A DNA stretch of 64,000 nt, taken from NCBI RefSeq assembly GCF_022370755.2, contig NZ_CP092364.2, positions 5,704,001-5,768,000 on the forward strand, read 5' to 3'. Made by a program: the position numbers and the translations under genes. Within the stretch, counting starts at the first letter, position 1, and each line of letters begins with the position of its first letter. Origin of the DNA: Mycolicibacterium goodii. Lineage in GTDB: Bacteria; Actinomycetota; Actinomycetes; Mycobacteriales; Mycobacteriaceae. The notes beneath the pieces were generated by a model that saw only the letters and a program-made list of their open reading frames with translations, was not told the DNA's origin and made no database searches. Shown in pieces: positions 63,610-64,000 of the stretch.

Positions 63610-64000
63610 CTATTCGCCGATGTTCAGACGACCGTGCACCGAGGCGATCGCCGCCGCCATGTCGTCGCCGTTGATCTCGCTGAGCTGATCGACGCCGAGG
63701 CTGTCGAAGTCGAGAGAACGGGCCAGCCGCATATCGCGGTTCTGCTCACCGGCTTCCACGAGCTGACGCGCGTAGCGGCCGTTGCCCGCGATGTCGAGGG
63801 CCGGCTTGCCGTTGAGCGTGCGCTGGCTCAGTAGGGTCGCCGCTTCGAGCACACGTTTGGCCGCGGTGTCGTCGAGCTTCGAATCATTGGCCGTGGCAAT
63901 GACTTTCGAGATCTCGACGATCTCTTCGGGTGAGTACGAGTCGAACTCGATACGCGTCGCGAACCGGGACCGCAGACCGTCGTTGACCTCGAGCAGACGG
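63610..64000 (-). CDS. eccA1: ESX-1 AAA+ ATPase EccA1, C-terminal part
   Basis: The window ends inside this gene; the last 130 codons are visible. They read [23 protein letters not shown] and end GRLNIGE. The arginine-bearing [10 protein letters not shown] segment and the helical lid are typical of the C-terminal AAA+ domain of CbxX/EccA proteins. EccA1 is a cytosolic ATPase that helps release substrates from their chaperones. The stop lies seven bases before eccB1. The TPR domain and Walker motifs are outside the window. Confidence 0.92.
   Translation of the reverse strand, partial: RLLEVNDGLRSRFATRIEFDSYSPEEIVEISKVIATANDSKLDDTAAKRVLEAATLLSQRTLNGKPALDIAGNGRYARQLVEAGEQNRDMRLARSLDFDSLGVDQLSEINGDDMAAAIASVHGRLNIGE

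Overview
The window is high-GC actinobacterial chromosome and almost certainly comes from a fast-growing mycobacterium of the Mycolicibacterium smegmatis group. Three things support this: a complete ESX-1 type VII secretion locus with a split eccCa1/eccCb1, PE35/PPE68, EsxB/EsxA, EspI, EccD1, EspJ/EspK/EspB-like proteins, EccE1 and MycP1; a fructose PTS block (ptsI, fruR-fruK-fruA-ptsH) beside mycP1; and a block equivalent to the M. tuberculosis Rv0144-Rv0158 neighbourhood (TetR, two TIGR00027-type methyltransferases, SDR, quinone oxidoreductase, PtpB-type phosphatase, FadE2-type dehydrogenase, pntA/pntB). Many genes overlap by ATGA, TGATG or TTGA junctions, and several starts look leaderless, both common in mycobacteria.

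Layout. 1-1.8 kb: hydrolase tail, haloacid dehalogenase and quinone oxidoreductase, translationally coupled. 1.8-4.6 kb (minus): sulfonate/taurine-type ABC importer preceded by a tiny ORF ending in four Cys codons whose sequence pairs with the leader of the permease gene, a probable cysteine-responsive attenuator. 4.7-8.7 kb: CorA-type transporter and proton-translocating transhydrogenase. 8.7-17.7 kb: two acyl-CoA dehydrogenases, an LCP cell-wall ligase, a two-component system, LysR/MFS pair and a lipid/tyrosine phosphatase. 17.6-24.3 kb (mostly minus): YceI-like and DUF456 proteins, methyltransferases, oxidoreductases, a small secreted peptide and a TetR with a clear operator. 24.4-27.2 kb: TetR and an FUSC-like membrane protein. 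27.3-33.0 kb: an isolated 1860-residue protein carrying two lipase-like alpha/beta-hydrolase modules, a CHAT protease and a TPR-like tail, with a 34-codon ORF just upstream. 33-39.8 kb: pirin and the fructose PTS.

40-64 kb is ESX-1. mycP1-eccE1-espL-espH-like-membrane protein and an EspA/E-like plus EspC-like pair run on plus; espB, then the espJ-like/TM protein/espK operon, then the core operon eccA1-eccB1-eccCa1-eccCb1-pe35-ppe68-esxB-esxA-espI-eccD1 run on minus. The core is typical. The segment between eccD1 and eccE1 has lower GC, unusual codons and lineage-specific genes; by position it matches the region known in M. smegmatis to carry mating-identity determinants.

Most unusual items: the poly-Cys attenuator, the hydrolase-hydrolase-CHAT protein with its leader ORF, the ESX-1 accessory segment, and a membrane-protein gene with no ATG/GTG/TTG start where its sequence demands one. 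No tRNA, rRNA, CRISPR array, insertion sequence or phage gene was recognised.
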